A DNA stretch of 64,000 nucleotides from Leptasterias polaris (GCA_037783415.1 JAZGTN010000009.1:10416001-10480000), one strand, 5' to 3'; positions 1 through 12,736 are shown, numbered from the stretch's first letter. Notes: generated from the sequence alone by a model not told the origin. Numbers and translations: made by a program.

Positions 1-694
1 CACTAACACTAGAGGAGATTACAGGTATTCCTACGCATTTTGCTCCCAAACGGAAAAAATATGCCGTCACAACCGAGTCGTCCACTCTTCATTCATAAGA
101 AATCATTCATAAGTTTGAATGTAACACACTGTGCTCCTCCGACATTTCAACGATAAATTGATGCCAATGGTATTACATGTAGTAACTTTAACTAATCATG
201 GAAGTAGAGAGAAAAGAGGGACTGCGGAGACCCCAACGGGCAGATGTTCTAATACGTAGTGTCTGGTGCTCAACTACAAGGTACGGGCCCAGCATATCGC
301 ATCTCGACTGTAAAATCAACCTCAGCGTCTGATATTCCCAGTGTTTTCGATTATAAATCATCTGCTTCCCTGGGTCCTAAGAGGCAGAAAGTGGAGGAAG
401 ATCCCACTCTCGAGTTTCGACCCTCGTCAGTAGTCACCGTATCACCGTGGGCTATATATCACACTCATAATCCATCGCATTGGCATCAGATAATTCCGTT
501 TCTACTAACCCAGGGGAAATGGAAAACATCGTCGTGGCATCTCCAGGATTGGCTTGGGATTAACAAGCGAGACAGAAGGAGAATACGGATCGCCAAATCA
601 ACAATTCCTCTGCCTTTTTATTTTATTCATTTAACTGAAATTTATGTTTCTGTTTTCTTTTTAGATTTCTGCGTATCATTTTAAAAGTTTTTAA
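1..694 (+). other. left edge; possible exon or remnant ORF at about 253-684
   Basis: A frame open from 253 to a TAA at 682-684 encodes about 140 residues, including PSVFDYKSSASLGPKRQKVE and SPWAIYHTHNPSHWHQ, then a hydrophobic tail likely read from non-coding AT-rich DNA. There is no ATG at its start (GTG 259). I recognise no family. It could be an exon of a gene extending left of the window or a decayed transposon piece. Confidence 0.2.
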
Positions 695-1526
695 CCCTTT
701 AGTCACTGTTCCGCCCGAAACCGCCCAGCCATTTACTCACTGGACCGCCCAAAACCGCCCGAGATTAAACAACACTTTGTATCTTGGGTTTTACACATGC
801 TAGCGGGTTGCAGGAAACAGCCGTCGAAAGAGCGTGATCTAAAGATTGCGCCAGTCTAAAAATATCCCGTGGTCACCATTGACAAAAACCAAGTAATCTC
901 CTTCCAAAGGTTCAAAGGTCGGAAATCTAGCACGACGTGTCAATGCTTCTCTGTGTGTGTGCGTACCGTATCGTATGTACAATGCATTACGCGCACACAC
1001 GCACTATAATGTATACTACGAAAGCGACAATGTTTCGCTGGGCTTTCGCCATGTTTTTCACACATTATTGAAAGGAGTTTACATTGTAGAGGAAATTTAT
1101 TGTTATCCATAAGTAATATAGACAAGATTGTTCATTTCTAAAGGTATGTTTTGATATTATTTCAATCACTTTGTCAACATTTTGTTCTTGTTTGAAACGA
1201 TAGCAAAGTTGAAAAAGTTGTGTGCACAACTTTCCGTGAAACACTGACGCTAACGTAATGCAAACTAACAGTTGTCTATTTTCGTTGGTGTGTCAACATA
1301 TTTACAATCTGAAAGCTTCCATTCAGTAAAAGCAAATACATACATGTGTGAATCATTCGAAAGATAATTTTATCCTCTACAAAATAAACCAAACTTGTAA
1401 TACAAAAAAATAATTACAATGGAAGTTATGATACGACTTCCAGATAGTGCGTTAATTCGATGACTTTTCCCCGCCCTGCTCAGTGAGTAAATGACTTTGT
1501 TGAATTTGCTCGTAAGTGCTAAAGGG
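695..1526. mobile_element. piggyBac-like MITE flanked by TTAA, 832 bp
   Basis: Element ends CCCTTTAGTCACTG and GTGCTAAAGGG, bounded on both sides by TTAA (691-694, 1527-1530). Subterminal ATTTACTCACTG and CAGTGAGTAAATGAC extend the inverted repeat. TTAA duplication with CCC termini is the piggyBac signature; no transposase. Confidence 0.75.
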
Positions 1527-1730
1527 TTAATAGATGTTAATTTTGCATCAGGGGTAAAGAATCTTGTTTTTACCCTTACACCGATGTGTTTTAAGCACTG
1601 TTATACTCAGTACTTTCCAGAGTTCTGTGCAAAAAAACCACAAAGTTATTTTAATTTAAAAGTAGGGTCCATACTTAAGAACTGACCCTTAAAAGAATTG
1701 TGTATTTTCTATCCGAAAGCTTACTTGTTA

Positions 1731-2143
1731 TGCACATATCAATTGTAATCCCGGCCCTGGGGGACCCGGGTCTAGCGGGGACTTGGCCGGGGATGTAAAA
1801 ATGGCTTGGCGTCATAGTCCCTGCCATGCCCTGCTACTGCCCGGCCGGGGCGGGGCACTTGTTTTTGTACATCCCCCGCATGATCCCGGCCCAGGCATGC
1901 GGGGCATTTATAACAACCCCCGCACGATCCCGGCCCCGGCCCCCATGCAGGGCATTTTGTCACACACTCCACGATCCGCTATTGTCCCGGTAGGGCGGGG
2001 AAACAAATGGTACAACCTCGGCAAAGACCCCGCTATTGTCCCGGCTAGCGGGGCACAGTTCTTTGCACATCCCCGTCTATGTCCCGGCTACCTCTGCCAA
2101 AGTCCCGGGTCCCCCAGGGCCGGGACTACAATTGATACGTGCA
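1731..2143. mobile_element. GC-rich palindromic MITE, about 413 bp
   Basis: Near-perfect ~38-bp inverted ends: TGCACATATCAATTGTAATC then CCGGCCCTGGGGGACCCGGG on the left, the reverse complement on the right. The interior repeats CCCCGCTATTGTCCCGG-like words. It stands out from AT-rich surroundings. The ORFs in it on both strands are by-products. Confidence 0.75.
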
Positions 2144-4194
2144 TTATGAAGATAGTATCGGTTGTAAGGATCCTGTGAAATTATTTCGTTCGAAATGCCC
2201 CGTTTATTAGAAACCTTTAAAAAACATTCAAAACTGAGAAACAATTTATGCATGAATCGTTTCTCAGATTTCCGAGGGTTAGAGTCCGTTCGCGGTTGGT
2301 ACAGTACAGGCTGTCCCCTCGCTAAACGTTGATGAATTTAAAGTTCTTGAGAAAATACAGTGACATTGTTTTGTAGTTTTCTAAACAAGTAGACAATCAG
2401 CTGAAACATTTAAATGTGACTTTTAGTGTATCTTTCTTGATAATTTTGCCTACACGTATCAGCATCACGTTGACAAAAAACCAATCAATGACCCCACTTT
2501 TAAGTCACTGACGAGTTAAATGATTTTGAATAAATTTACAGAGCCCCTAAACTTAACATTAGTCTGCAGGCCCTGAGGCCAGTGATTTTAGTGTCGAAAA
2601 CAAGTCCAGAGTTTTTTTTTTGTTTTTTTTTCAATAAACCTTAGTACTGATGACTTCAGTTTGTTTACCACTTTGCAGAAGAATGGGAAACCATTGTGTC
2701 TCTGTTAAACTGTCAGAAATGCAGCACCCAGTTACAGCACTTAACAAATGCAGAAACAAACCATGACGTCAACAGTATAGGGGTCTTACGCATAGTGTAA
2801 TATCTTAAACAAAATTGCTGTTCAAATGTCAAATTATTTTGTCCCAGGTTGTATGACATACTTGGGTAAGTTTCTTGGTTATAATTATGGCAGTTACAGG
2901 TTTAATGGCTTCTGACTGGCACCCCAAACAAAGATTTTGACAAAATAGGGAGACCCCCAACATACTAGAAAGCTCAAACTTGCTCTAGTCAATTATCTTT
3001 GTTCCAATAAAAGGTATTTCAAAAGTTTACCCCGTCGGTTTCCTTTGCGGTTTATACTAAATATCTTTCAATTGTATAGAGCAATGAAGTATCCAATATG
3101 GGACAAATGAGATTAATCTTGTCTTAGTATTGGTTCAAATCAAAACAGTTTATACATTAAAAAGAAAAGATTGTTTCCATTTGATTTTGGTCATGTATAA
3201 AACAATTCCAGCCCAGGAAAATATTTTTCTAAAATCCATGAAATCTTTTTGATTTTCCCCACCAAGTTCAAGCCCTGGTTTAAGATTAAAGAAACAGAGA
3301 TTTTCTTGCAATGTGGGTGCTTTACATTAATAAATATTTTGTCGATAATGTGGTTTTACCAAGTGGTTTCACATGAAAGAACAAACATAGAAGCTTAAGT
3401 TGATCAGAAAAAAAATAAAAAAAAGACTGGACTGAAAAAAACCTTTTGAAAATACAAGCGGACAAGTGAAACATTTTTGGGACGGCTCAAAACTCCAGTT
3501 CACTTGTCCAGCAATGAGTGAAAATGAAAAAATTTAAAATTCAAAAATCAATTGCTATTACATGCAGTTTGCAAAGTTTGCGCTTGCAGTTGTAACCAGA
3601 ATTTTGTAATAAATCTTGAGGCAAACTTCATCCATGAAGAAATGCTTCATCAATTAAATGCAGAAGGACACTTTTAAGAAAGTTCTTATGCTCTGTAAAA
3701 CCTGACGTGAGAATATATTTTTTTTAAAACTTTTTCCTCGTGACCAGCTGTCACCTCAACAACGCTGTGCTGTGATGTCACGTGTCAACAGTTGTGACAG
3801 CGTATTCTTTATGTTCTATATTGTCTCTAATCAAAACAATGACACTAGACCCACTGTGATGAAGTAGCATGGTTGCCCCGGAATGTGTGGTATGTCAATC
3901 TAAGGCTAGTTAAGCTTTCAAATAGAAGTCACTGGGTGGGCAATCTACATGATGTGTACAACACGTACCACGTTTATCTTTTCAGCATAGAGTGTAAGCC
4001 TGGTTTGATAGTTCTTGGAGGTGATGGAGGCAGTTGCCTTTATTGCCCCTAGTCACCGCTTGGTGCCCCCTTGATAACAATTATGGTGGTGACTTATATA
4101 GCGCCTGTATGCCAATTTTGACAATCATAGGGCGTGTACATTACTCCCTCAGTCACTGGGCCTTTTTATGTCATTCCTTAAACAGCCTGGCACC
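2144..4194. other. intergenic, decayed repeats
   Basis: A decayed copy of the tRNA-related SINE lies at about 2840-3060 (TGGCTTCTGACTGGCACCCC, AAAATAGGGAGACCCCCAAC). GCAGGCCCTGAGGCCAGTGA at about 2567 and TTCAAGCCCTGG at 3267 resemble ends of the CAGGGCTCGAATTTT family. Nothing coding was seen. Confidence 0.55.
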
Positions 4195-4400
4195 AGTGTT
4201 CTGTAGGTGTTATGCACTGGTTGGCCCGAAGTACCAGTGTTCTTTACCATAGGCACCAATGTTCATTTTGTAGGCCCGAAGTACCAGTGTTCTTTACCAT
4301 AGGCACCAATGTTCATTTTGTAGGCCCTAAGCACCAGTGTTCTGTAGAGTCCTATGCACTATTCTGTAGTGCCCCAGGCACCATTGTACTGTAGACCCTA
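4195..4400 (+). repeat. tandem repeat, 50-bp period from ~25-bp subunits
   Basis: CCCGAAGTACCAGTGTTCTT recurs exactly 50 bases apart (4225, 4275). Each copy is two diverged halves of an AGGCACCAGTGTTCTGTAGG-like unit, and further decayed units continue to about 4400. Confidence 0.8.
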
Positions 4401-4765
4401 GGCACCAGTACTACATGTATGCCCTGGCGATCTCAAAAGTATTACCAAATGAATGAGAATCCCCAATTTAGTTAGAAACAGCACTTTAAAGATTTGTCTA
4501 CACTGTTTGGTTCAAAAATTAAGCGCGTTTGTACATCAGACCTGGTGGACTGGCGGCCATTGTGGATTTGACCTCTCATGGTCCTCAGAGGTCAAATCTG
4601 ACTTCCCTCCACATCTGAAAATGAATCTTATGTTAAGAACTAACTACATGTATGCTAGAAGTTTCATGCTTTTCTCCAAAAAGTGCACAATTTTCATAAT
4701 ATGGGAGCTTATCCAATGTACTACTTGGCACTAGTGTTTAGATACCAGTGTTCCCTGTAAGGTCG
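4401..4765. other. no feature recognised
   Basis: Single-copy-looking AT-rich DNA. One short ORF (4453-4734, +) has no recognisable motif. Confidence 0.4.
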
Positions 4766-4897
4766 TGTCCTAACTGAGAGCTATGACTTATGGCTACGGC
4801 TGCATCCTGACGTCATCATGCGATGAAGTATTTGACATCCTCAGCAAACACCCATAGCAAAAATTGTAGCTGTAGCCATAGCCCACATTCTGGACAC
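4766..4897. mobile_element. small MITE with TGTCC/GGACA ends
   Basis: Left TGTCC...CTATGACTTATGGCTACGGC and right AGCTGTAGCCATAGCCCACA ... GGACA are inverted with gaps. The same style of ends (GGCGGCTACAAC, GTAGCCGCCAA) occurs at 9591-9743, suggesting one family. Confidence 0.55.
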
Positions 4898-5715
4898 AGC
4901 AGACTGTACGTTTAATCATAGAGGAGGAATCATTTTTTTCCGGTGCACAAGATTTGTGTATTATAAATATGTATTGACCCTCCTCACCAAATTGCTAAAA
5001 GAAATAAACAACTGCTGGTGACTGATGTTTGACTCGGCATTCAGCACATTTTCTTACACAACAATAGCACGCAGATCTGCTACGGTTTCATCAACACAGA
5101 TCATCTTATTAACTGTGCAATGTCTACACAAATACATACACAAGTGTAGATCTAAGGCCGAATACACTATCACATGCTCTACGCTATGACCAACGTTCAC
5201 ACATTGCTAACATCTACATGTAATATAATGCAAAAGCAGGCATCTCACTAGAAAATACATGTAGATCACATTACTATCATCTATTTGTACCTCAACAAAT
5301 CCTGATAAAAAGGTCAATAATGCATAGATCGACCGTACATGTTGATCACATGCTACATGTATACGACTGGGAAGGGAACCCTGTTACCATAAAACCTGTG
5401 GTTGGTGGGGAACAAGTTTGTTTGATGTCAAATGCTACATACGTGCAGAACCTAGCACTGCATCACAACTAAAACGAGGCAACCTGGGTACATAATGTAT
5501 ACAATCATATCAAGTGCACATTTGAAAATGGAGACAAACATACAATGGACAGGGAGGGAGGGAGGAGGAAACAGGGTTCATCACCAAACGTTGTGGTACG
5601 GATTTAAAGTGTAGGGGATTGTAGAATGTCTGAGGCAAAGATTCTAGGGTGAACCCTTCGTCAGACCTTGGTAAGGGCAAAGGTTATGAGAGGTCATCTG
5701 ATATTGGACACTGGG
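4898..5715. other. no gene; ACATGTA-rich DNA
   Basis: No ORF of note. Several TACATGTA palindromes (5216, 5260, 5355 regions). Confidence 0.4.
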
Positions 5716-7888
5716 ACCATTCTGTGTGTAAGGAGGGCAGAAATGTACATGTAGGTGTACAAATGTATGTAGCTGGGCAACTTTCTTGTGGTCATCCTGT
5801 AAGGAGGGCCCTGCCCTCTTTACGGGCCCTTGCCCTCCTTTCAAAGCAGGATGTAAGTTGGCCACTTTCTTGTGCCCATTGTGTTAAGAGGGCTGGAATG
5901 TACACAAGAGGTGGGCCACTTTCTTGCGGATAAAGTGGCCACTCTGGATAGGAGGGCAGGGATGTGAGTGGGCCACTTTCTTGTGGCCATTCTGTAAGGA
6001 GGGCAGGGATGTACATGTAGGCCGGCCACTTTCTTGTGGCCATTGTGTTAAGAGGGCTGGAATGTACGCAGAGGTGGGCCACTTTCTTGTGGCCATTCTG
6101 TAAGGAGGGCAGGGATGTAAGTGGGCCACTTTCTTGTGGCCATTTTGTAAGGAGGGCAGGGATGTAAGTGGGCCACTTTCTTGTGGCCATTCTGTAAGGA
6201 GGGCAATGGTGCAAGTGGGCCACTTTCTTGTGACCATTCCGTAAGGAGGGCAATGGTGTAAGTGGGCCACTTTCTTGTGACCATTCCGTAAGGAGGGCAA
6301 TGGTGTAAGTGGGCCACTTTCTTGTTGCCATTCCGTAAGGAGGGCAATGGTGTAAGTGGGCCACTTTCTTGTTGCCATTCTGTATGGAGGGCAGGGATGT
6401 AATTGGGCCTCTTTCTTGTGGCCATTCTGTAAGGAGGGCAATGGTGCAAGTGGGCCACTTTCTTGTGACCATTCCGTAAGGAGGGCAATGGTGTAAGTGG
6501 GCCACTTTCTTGTGACCATTCCGTAAGGAGGGCAATGGTGTAAGTGGGCCACTTTCTTGTGGCCATTTTGTAAGGAGGGCAGGGATGTACGTGGGCCACT
6601 TTCTTGCGGCCATTTTGTAAGGAGGGCAGGGATGTAAGTGGGCCACTTTCTTGTGGCCATTCTGTAAGGAGGGCAATGGTGCAAGTGGGCCACTTTCTTG
6701 TGACCATTCCGTAAGGAGGGCAATGGTGTAAGTGGGCCACTTTCTTGTGACCATTCTGTATGGAGTGCAGGGATGTAATTGGGCCACTTTCTTGTGGCCA
6801 TTCTGTAAGGAGGGCAGGGATGTAAGTAGGCCACTTTCTTGTGGCCATTTTGTAAGGAGGGCAGGGATGTACGTGGGCCACTTTCTTGTGGCCATTTTGT
6901 AAGGAGGGCAGGGATGTAAGTGGGCCACTTTCTTGTGGCCATTGTGTTAAGAGGGCTGGAATGTACACGGAGGTGGGCCACTTTCTTGTGGCCACTATGT
7001 AAGGAGGGCAGGGATGTAAGTGGGCCACTTTCTTGTGGCCATTCTGTATGGAGGGCAGGGATGTAAGTGGGCCACTTTCTTGTGGCCATTCTGTAAGGAG
7101 GGCAGGGATGTCAGTGGGTCATTTTCTTGTGGCCATTTTGTAAGGAGGGCAGGGATGTACACGGAGGTGGGCCACTTTCTTGTGGCCACTATGTAAGGAG
7201 GGCAGGGATGTAAGTGGGCCACTTTCTTGTGGCCATTCTGTATGGAGGGCAGGGATGTAAGTGGGCCACGTTCTTGTGGCCATTCTGTAAGGAGGGCAGG
7301 GATGTCAGTGGGTCATTTTCTTGTGGCCATTTTGTAAGGAGGGCAGGGATGTCAGTGGGTCATTTTCTTGTGGCCATTTTGTAAGGAGGGCAGCGATGTA
7401 AGTGGGTCATTTTCTTGTGGCCATTTTGTAAGGAGGGCAGGGATGTAAGTGGGTCATTTTCTTGTGGCCATTTTGTAAGGAGGGCAGGGATGTAAGTGGG
7501 TCATTTTCTTGTGGCCATTTTGTAAGGAGGGCAGGGATGTCAGTGGGTCATTTTCTTGTGGCCATTTTGTAGGAGGGCAGGGATGTAAGTGGGTCATTTT
7601 CTTGTGCCCATTTTGTAAGGAGGTCAGGAATGTAGGTGGGCCACTTTCTTGTGGCCATTGTGTAAGGAGGGCAGGAATGTAGGTGGGCCACTTTCTTGTG
7701 GCCATTATGTAAGGAGGGCAGGAATGTAGGTGGGCCACTTTCTTGTGGCCATTATGTAAGGAGGGCAGGAATGTAGGTGGGCCACTTTCTTGTGGCCATT
7801 TTGTAAGGAGGGCAGGGATGTAAGTGGGCCACTTCCTTGTGGCCATTATGTAAGGAGGGCAGGAATGTAGGTAGGCCACTTTCTTGTT
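5716..7888. repeat. 47-bp minisatellite, about 45 units
   Basis: The unit is GGAGGGCAGGGATGTAAGTG then GGCCACTTTCTTGTGGCCAT and TTTGTAA (47 bp). Variants include GGAGGGCAATGGTGTAAGTG, GTCATTTTCTT and a longer AAGAGGGCTGGAATGTACAC unit. The longer variant heads a higher-order block repeated at about 6950-7135 and 7150-7330. No unit has a minus-strand stop in any frame, which creates overlapping ORFs of up to 401 codons repeating every 47 residues. Confidence 0.95.
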
Positions 7889-9164
7889 AGGGTAACTGGT
7901 GGTTATAATGTCCAGTCTTTCTCATCTGTGCAACCAGGGAAAGAGTGCAGTTTGACAGGTATGGGTTGTTAGTCATGTTAACAGTGCTTGTACATTCAAT
8001 CAGTCATGGATAATGCAATGGATGTGCAAATAATAATAATGTGCAAGAAAGTGCAACATAATAACAACGTGTACAAAAATCCCCCTTCCCTCCAAGAAAA
8101 TAAACATCAAGCTATTTAAAGGTTCTAAACTACCAGCATGGCCTGTGCAGTGCAGAGTTGTAAAATGTAAATGATTTCTGATCAATGCTTGCCTCTCCAA
8201 GGCAAACTGTACAGGGCGCACTATATTGTGAATTGCACCATTCATTATTATTATTTCAAAATAATCCCCTTTCAACCAATCAAATTTTCCTGGAAAAATT
8301 GGTTGACACTTTCACACTTGAATAGCTAACCTTGACAACCTCATGAAAATTCATTATAAATTAATATATTAATAAATAGACGATAAAATATAGCCATTTT
8401 CCGAAAATTATAATTTCCAACATCTGTGGTAACTGTCGTTATGTTAATATCGCTGTGCAAAAAACACTCATGGCTACAATCAGTTGCACATGACCTTTGA
8501 ACTTGGGAAGTTTTTTTTTACGAGTGACCCTTGTACATTCCATGCCATTTCCTGGCAGGCATGATACAAAGGGCTAACTGGTTTAAGAGACTTTGAGTCA
8601 AACCATGTATTGTCAAACCAAAAGCAAGTTCAGAAATGTTTTAACTTCAAATTGAATGTGAGGATCATTTTATGCTGACCCTATCGCTTATAATTGGTTC
8701 GGAATTTTAGTACCCCAGGAAGATGGCAAAAATAAAGAACTAACAAAATCATTTTGAATATCTTGACAGGTTGGAAAAGGCCTTTTGGTTTCACACAGGC
8801 CTTGAATTTCATCTTAATAAGAGGCAAGGCCATTTTCACTTTCCATTGGAAAATCTTCAAGTCTACGGGAAACTTTTGAAGAGGCACCAAATGGTCAAGA
8901 TCAGGGCCAACAGAGGCGGCCATGGCCTCCGTGTAATTCCAGGCCCGTTTGCCACTCGCGCGTGTGGTCTCTAATTTTAGTCGTTGTAAGCCCAAAGGCC
9001 AAGACAAAAGGCTACTGTCATGCTCGCCATTGTAAAGAGTCCTAAATGTGTAAAAACCCTGTTGCCTAAAATGCAAAATGCGCAAATACACTGTAGTGTA
9101 TTAACTCAGTGGGACATTGACTCTCAAAATGGCGCAACCAAGATGATTGTGATGATGACGTCAG
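7889..9164. other. intergenic with one dispersed repeat
   Basis: The segment 8770-8960 (GCAAGGCCATTTTCACTTTC ... GGCCATGGCCTCCGTGTAAT) belongs to the dispersed repeat also at 29300, 31110 and 39185. The AT-rich stretch 8330-8430 and the rest show nothing recognisable. Confidence 0.55.
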
Positions 9165-9495
9165 GTGAATTGGCTCAATAGACAATAAATATACACTGAC
9201 ATGTAGGTTAGTCTGGTTCCTGTGATGTAACTGGGACAAAAGACAATAAATGTGCATACATTGCCATATAGGTTAGTCTGGTTCCTATGATTTAATTGGG
9301 TCATTAGACAATAAATGTGCATACATTGCCATGTACAGTAGGTTAGTCTGGTTCCTGTGCTGTAACTGGGTCAATAGACAATAAATGTGCATACATTGCC
9401 ATGTAGGTTAGTCTGGTTCCTGTGATGTAATTGGGTCAATAGACTATAAATGTGCACACATTGCCATGTAGGTTAGTCTGGTTCCCATGATGTAG
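9165..9495. repeat. tandem repeat, 65-70 bp, about five units
   Basis: GGTTAGTCTGGTTCC starts near 9206, 9271, 9341, 9406 and 9471, each preceded by AGACAATAAATGTGCATACA. Unit lengths vary through small indels. Confidence 0.85.
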
Positions 9496-9590
9496 TTCCC
9501 AGTACAAAGGCCCTTACATGTACAGTAGCTCTGTCCGTCATTTTTATGCACTTTCAATACAGTGCTTCAAAGAGTTGGACGGATTGACGC

Positions 9591-9743
9591 TGTATCCAAA
9601 TTGGCGGCTACAACTACGGCTACAACTACGGCTACAACTGTTGCTAAGGGTGTTGCTAAGGACATACTATAATTCAATGCATGATGACACAAATCTAGCC
9701 ATACATACATGTATAGCCGTTGCTGTAGCCGCCAATTCGGACA
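9591..9743. mobile_element. small palindromic MITE
   Basis: Left CCAAATTGGCGGCTACAAC and right GTAGCCGCCAATTCGG are inverted. ACTACGGCTACA is repeated inside. Confidence 0.6.
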
Positions 9744-11207
9744 CTTCATTAGCCAGAGCCATAGACGAAGCTGTGGTTTTCAAAAGCCACCACAGATCAA
9801 TTCCACAGTACATGTATGTTAACTGGTCACCACACTGTAGTCTGGTGCATGCCTGCCTACAGGTCCTATTCATAAGAAATCTTCGCTACACCCTTCTGGG
9901 TACTACGACAGAAGACGGACAAACTGTGAACACTTAAGTGCAAGATACATGTGACTGTGAGTGAGATGAAGCATTAGTGCTGCACTACTATAGCGTTGTT
10001 AGCTCTATACATGTAGCTACATGTACAACACGTACATTTATCCACGGTACAGTGCAATGATCACAACATAAACCTGTGCAGTGCCACATGACCAGTGTAT
10101 GGTTAAAGCTAATTACTGCGGTTAATCTAAATAGCGGGTAAATAAAATAAAGAATGCAATATTAAAACAGCCAATGGCAACAACAAAAATGGAGAAACAA
10201 AAAAAGCGAATAAAATAGCAACCAGCACCAAATGCAGAACGGAAAACATACCACAGCATGAGGCATTGTTTGGTTGTTTAGTTAATACGAACCTACGGAA
10301 CGTCGGTTATGAGACAAGTGCATGGATGCCATGGCGTGTCTCTCATTAATCGGGAAGAGAGAGAGAGAGAGAGAGAGACCGGTATGCAAAGGCTGCTTGC
10401 GGGCCTTCCCCTTTAAAATTGTGTTAACTCAACTCCAGGCTGCTATGTGTTATTACTGGCTCGTCAAGCTGTTTGGGAGGGGAAGAAAAATGCGTGCCGA
10501 TGCTGTTTAGCTTGTTTATAAAGCAAAATGAGGTGGGTGACAAGTGAGATTAAAAGGCAAGGTAACTTTACAAATATGGTGGTAGTGTGTGTCCCCCACA
10601 CCCCACCCCCTTCCTGGGATGCCTGGGAAGGGGTGAGCAGGGAAGGGGTGTGGATCCATCCCAATCATCGCCCCTTTCACTACAGTAAGGTAACAACGTT
10701 GGACCAGCTTTCTCCCTCAACAGTGGTCCGCTGGTCAAATGCTAGTAATAACACCTGAGGACCAGTCAAAATTCTCTCCAAGTGGTCTGGCTGGCTAGTT
10801 CAGTGTTGGAAAGCATCCCTATCTTATGAAATATGGACTAATTTTTAATTGAACAAATTACTATAAAGCAGGATTTGAACTTGTGACCTCCTACATGTAG
10901 GATTGGTAGTACACATAAAAAACAAGAACATTGTGAAAGAGTAGGGGCTAACCCCGGTGTTTCTGGTTCACATAGCAAGCACCCTTGTTTGCAGGTTTTC
11001 TCAGGCTTGCGAGCTACAGTGATTAAGTTCACTTATGAGGCATCCTTAGTTTCATTACCAGTACGTGTACAATGATCATCTGAGAAGATTTTGCATGGTT
11101 AATGTTTGATGTGTCATGTATCTCTGCAATGTTTCATTAGATGCAAGAAATACTGTTACGTTTAAGCTAGTAGTTCATGATGCGTAGCATGATGCATAGC
11201 AAAGCAC
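9744..11207. other. intergenic; (GA)n and a SINE 3' fragment
   Basis: A (GA)n microsatellite lies at 10347-10377. The segment 10858-11050 (ATTTGAACTTGTGACCTCC ... GAGCTACAGTGATTAAGTTC) shares its body with the SINE copies at 14875 and 18825. No gene was recognised. Confidence 0.55.
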
Positions 11208-12133
11208 TAAGCTTGGGCGATACCACGATATTATCGAAAATCGCGATACTATTTTTTAAACGATTACGATATCGTGTCTGTTTTTTTAAATCGCAATATC
11301 GGCAAATCGCGGTTTCGATGAAGTATCGCGATGCATTTCCTAATCGAGATGATATGAGCTGTTTAAAAACATAAAAAGGCACCGACCGCAACCACAAGAT
11401 TCCCTACTATTGATCCCCGACTGGGATTCTTCGAAAAGACCGACATCAAACAGAGTCCTCATACAGACCAACATCAAACAAACGAAAACTGTGCGGTATT
11501 GCTCACGCACGTACATGTATAAAAACGTTCCTCGGACGTTTCCCGACCACGAGGCGATTTCTCACAAAGGGAATTTCCCTTGCCTTTTCGTTCCCACAGC
11601 TACACGCCATTCCTTCACCCCCTAACTATAAAGTTTACCACGTTAGGAGCATGCAAGCACATCTGCGGGATTGAGGTGATGAATACTATGGCAGTGCTGT
11701 GAGAAGCACTACGTCATAATTATTCACGCGATCGGCCAATCGGAAAGCTGTGAGAAGCACTATGTCATAATTATTCACGCGATCGGCCAATCGGAAAGCT
11801 GTGAGAAGCACTACGTCATAATTATTCACGCGATCGGCCAATCGGAAAGCGGCCGGTCAGGAATCAGCCAATCAGCCTGTGCCAATTGCGTTCGTGGTGC
11901 TTCGGGTAACATGAAGAATAAAACCATGGGTAGAATGGAGAGCCTTACAGCCTTTATCAAATTTCCTTACATCAATAACCAATTCGCGGCACTTCAGTTT
12001 TAACACTATTTTTAAATCTGAAGTGGGTTCCCTCATCAACACACGTCACAAATTAACCGCGATATCATCGAATATCGCGATATATTTTTGACGATGTATC
12101 GTGAATGAAAAAAAGCAATATCGCCCAAGCTTA
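11208..12133. mobile_element. hAT element, non-autonomous, 926 bp with exact 8-bp duplication
   Basis: The ends TAAGCTTGGGCGATA and TATCGCCCAAGCTTA are inverted. CAAAGCAC flanks both sides exactly (11200-11207, 12134-12141), the 8-bp duplication typical of hAT. Subterminal GATATCG/CGCGATA repeats continue the symmetry. Three 51-bp direct repeats lie inside. No transposase frame was seen. Confidence 0.88.
11696..11848 (+). repeat. 3 x 51-bp repeat with CRE-like and CCAAT words
   Basis: Each unit, beginning GCTGTGAGAAGCACTACGTC, carries ACGTCA (TGTCA in the second unit) and GGCCAATCGG. The units are nearly identical, so expansion within the hAT was recent. Confidence 0.85.
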
Positions 12134-12736
12134 CAAAGCACTGTGTTTGATGTCAGGGCCCAAATTTCACCTGTTTAAGCTGACAATTCTGCTTACAAAT
12201 GTTGTGCTTAGCAAAAATTAGCAGAATACCAGTCAGTAATGGTGCAGGGGGAAATGGTATTTTGGCTGGTACTCTTACTCTAGGAAGCATAATTCTGTTG
12301 TGCTTAGCTACTTTGGTGTGAACTGTGAGAGATAGGTGAACATGTTAGGTCACTTGATCACCCTACATGTACAGTACTTATTTAGCCTTCTACCAGCCAC
12401 ATACACCTGATGGAAAGCAAAGTCCAGCTTACAATGTTATGATCTTGCTTGCTAGAATAAGCAGTGATTATGAATAAGCAGTGTTGATCATTTGGCCTGG
12501 TGCCTGGGAATGCCCCTAACACAAGCTGGCACACATTGTCTAGTAAAAACTACATGAACTGTGGACTAGCAAACAAGAATTCTTCGGTGGGCTACTGAAA
12601 CTGTGCAACCTACATTGTACATTGTTTATAGTGCCTAATGCTAATTTTTCTTCCTTTTCATTAATGTGACTAATAAACTTTTTAAAATTTGTTAAAGGCA
12701 CCTGGCAGTGGTATTTTTTCAAAATAAAGCTTTTGT
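12134..12736. other. no feature recognised
   Basis: AT-rich intergenic DNA. One short minus ORF (12540-12722) without motifs. Confidence 0.4.

Noticed and set aside
1772..2178. Pro/Gly-rich ORFs on both strands
   Set aside because: Produced by the GC-rich palindromic MITE.
5792..7089. Minus-strand ORFs of 326-401 codons with WPQESGPLTSLPSLQNGHKK repeats
   Set aside because: Three overlapping frames all encode the same 47-residue cycle, as expected from a 47-bp stop-free tandem repeat; no evidence of a protein.
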